DNA from: a virus
Virus record (IMG/VR): IMGVR_UViG_3300022837_000112
Coordinates: 1-21,836 of that record
DNA length: 21,836 nucleotides
Strand: one strand, 5' to 3'
The position numbers and the translations under genes are program-made. Shown one piece after another: positions 21,461 through 21,836 of the stretch (positions are counted from its first letter, which is position 1; each line of letters opens with the position of its first letter). The notes beneath the pieces were generated by a model. That model worked only from the letters and a program-made list of their open reading frames with translations. It was not told the DNA's origin and made no database searches.

Positions 21461-21836
21461 GCGATTCCTGTGAGGTATTTAGTTTTACCATCAACCTTGG
21501 TTGCTGTTAATACCTGCTTCTTTAGATCTGTAGCATCGTAAGCACAATGTACCCAACCGCTGTTGGCATCGCCTTCAGTGTAGAACTCAAGTATTAATTG
21601 TGTAAATTCTAGGTTATCTCTAATCCACACAGCCAACTCTTTGTTATCCACACCACCAACTTCAAAGTCAGCAGCAAAGCCAAAGCAATGTTGGCTAGTT
21701 CTAGAGCCGCCTACAGCTTTATTAAGCTCAGGCACTCTCAATCCACTGGTGATTGTTACAGGACCAAACTGGTCTCTAACAGGTTGTAACACACAATCAA
21801 CTAAATCTTGTAAACATTGTAATTGTTCTGGTGTTG
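21457..21836 (-). CDS. peptidase M15 family (endolysin-type), 5' end cut by window
   Basis: The frame is open to the right window edge, with TPEQLQCLQDLVD and onward upstream of a GTG at 21792. That GTG is therefore probably not the start and the gene continues outside. The visible 125 residues show LQPVRDQFGPVTITSGLR, then GGSRTSQHCFGFAADFEV with the zinc-binding S-x-H-x(6)-D motif (His and Asp ligands), and later GWVHCAYD with the third ligand His. This is the M15/VanY-type fold that cuts peptide bonds in peptidoglycan stems, used by phages for lysis or for entry. No transmembrane segment is visible in this part. It ends by overlapping the HExxH gene by 4 bp. Confidence 0.9.
   Translation of the reverse strand, partial: TPEQLQCLQDLVDCVLQPVRDQFGPVTITSGLRVPELNKAVGGSRTSQHCFGFAADFEVGGVDNKELAVWIRDNLEFTQLILEFYTEGDANSGWVHCAYDATDLKKQVLTATKVDGKTKYLTGIA

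Noticed and set aside
1-21836. tRNA genes, integrase/att sites or insertion sequences
   Set aside because: No cloverleaf with CCA-side structure, no integrase or transposase motif and no terminal inverted repeats were seen; genes fill nearly all the sequence.

Overview
The window is about 21.8 kb of a tailed-phage genome with podovirus (T7-supergroup) character. Gene packing is tight, ATGA and TAATG stop/start overlaps are frequent, many ORFs are small, and there are no tRNA, rRNA or bacterial housekeeping genes. Composition is moderately AT-rich. The set of T7-like primase-helicase, T7-like DNA polymerase, ssDNA-binding protein, 5'-3' exonuclease, MazG, a monomeric B12-dependent (class II) ribonucleotide reductase, PhoH and an M15 peptidase, with no phage RNA polymerase gene in view, resembles marine SIO1/VpV262-like podoviruses (the 'cobavirus'/Zobellviridae group). 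That placement is an inference from gene content and has not been tested by a search.

Layout. Positions 1 to 11243 are all on the + strand. First come seven small ORFs (to 1664), mostly unrecognised, one of which looks like the truncated start of a Mom-like acyltransferase. Next is the replication block (1661-6999): primase-helicase, DNA polymerase, SSB, exonuclease, two small unknowns and an HNH endonuclease. Then comes a nucleotide/stress block (6996-10401): a small acidic protein, MazG, RNR, a 35-codon ORF and PhoH. Two short leaders interrupt it. Each has an extended -10-like element followed at once by a perfect stem-loop, ahead of RNR (7540-7602) and ahead of the last three + strand genes (10402-10466). 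The last of those three resembles a PD-(D/E)XK nuclease.

Positions 11240 to 21836 are all on the - strand and look like a virion/late block. Read in its own direction it holds an M15 peptidase (cut by the window edge), a tiny HExxH metalloprotein, a 962-residue repeat protein, two small proteins, a 458-residue helical protein, an 1110-residue probable internal/ejected protein and a 539-residue protein with a possible ADP-ribosyltransferase-like domain. The two arms converge tail to tail. The last genes overlap by 4 bp at a shared TTAA, and I see no terminator there.

How it works together: the + arm should copy the genome and supply dNTPs (MazG clean-up, B12-dependent RNR, nuclease turnover of DNA). 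The - arm should supply virion proteins, including proteins delivered into the host, and a peptidoglycan hydrolase. The most notable structures are an uninterrupted array of sixteen 22-residue repeats followed by seven 11-residue repeats in the 962-residue protein, and a 9-bp perfect dyad sitting at the predicted start of a transcript at 10419-10442. No stretch over 300 bases lacks a gene.
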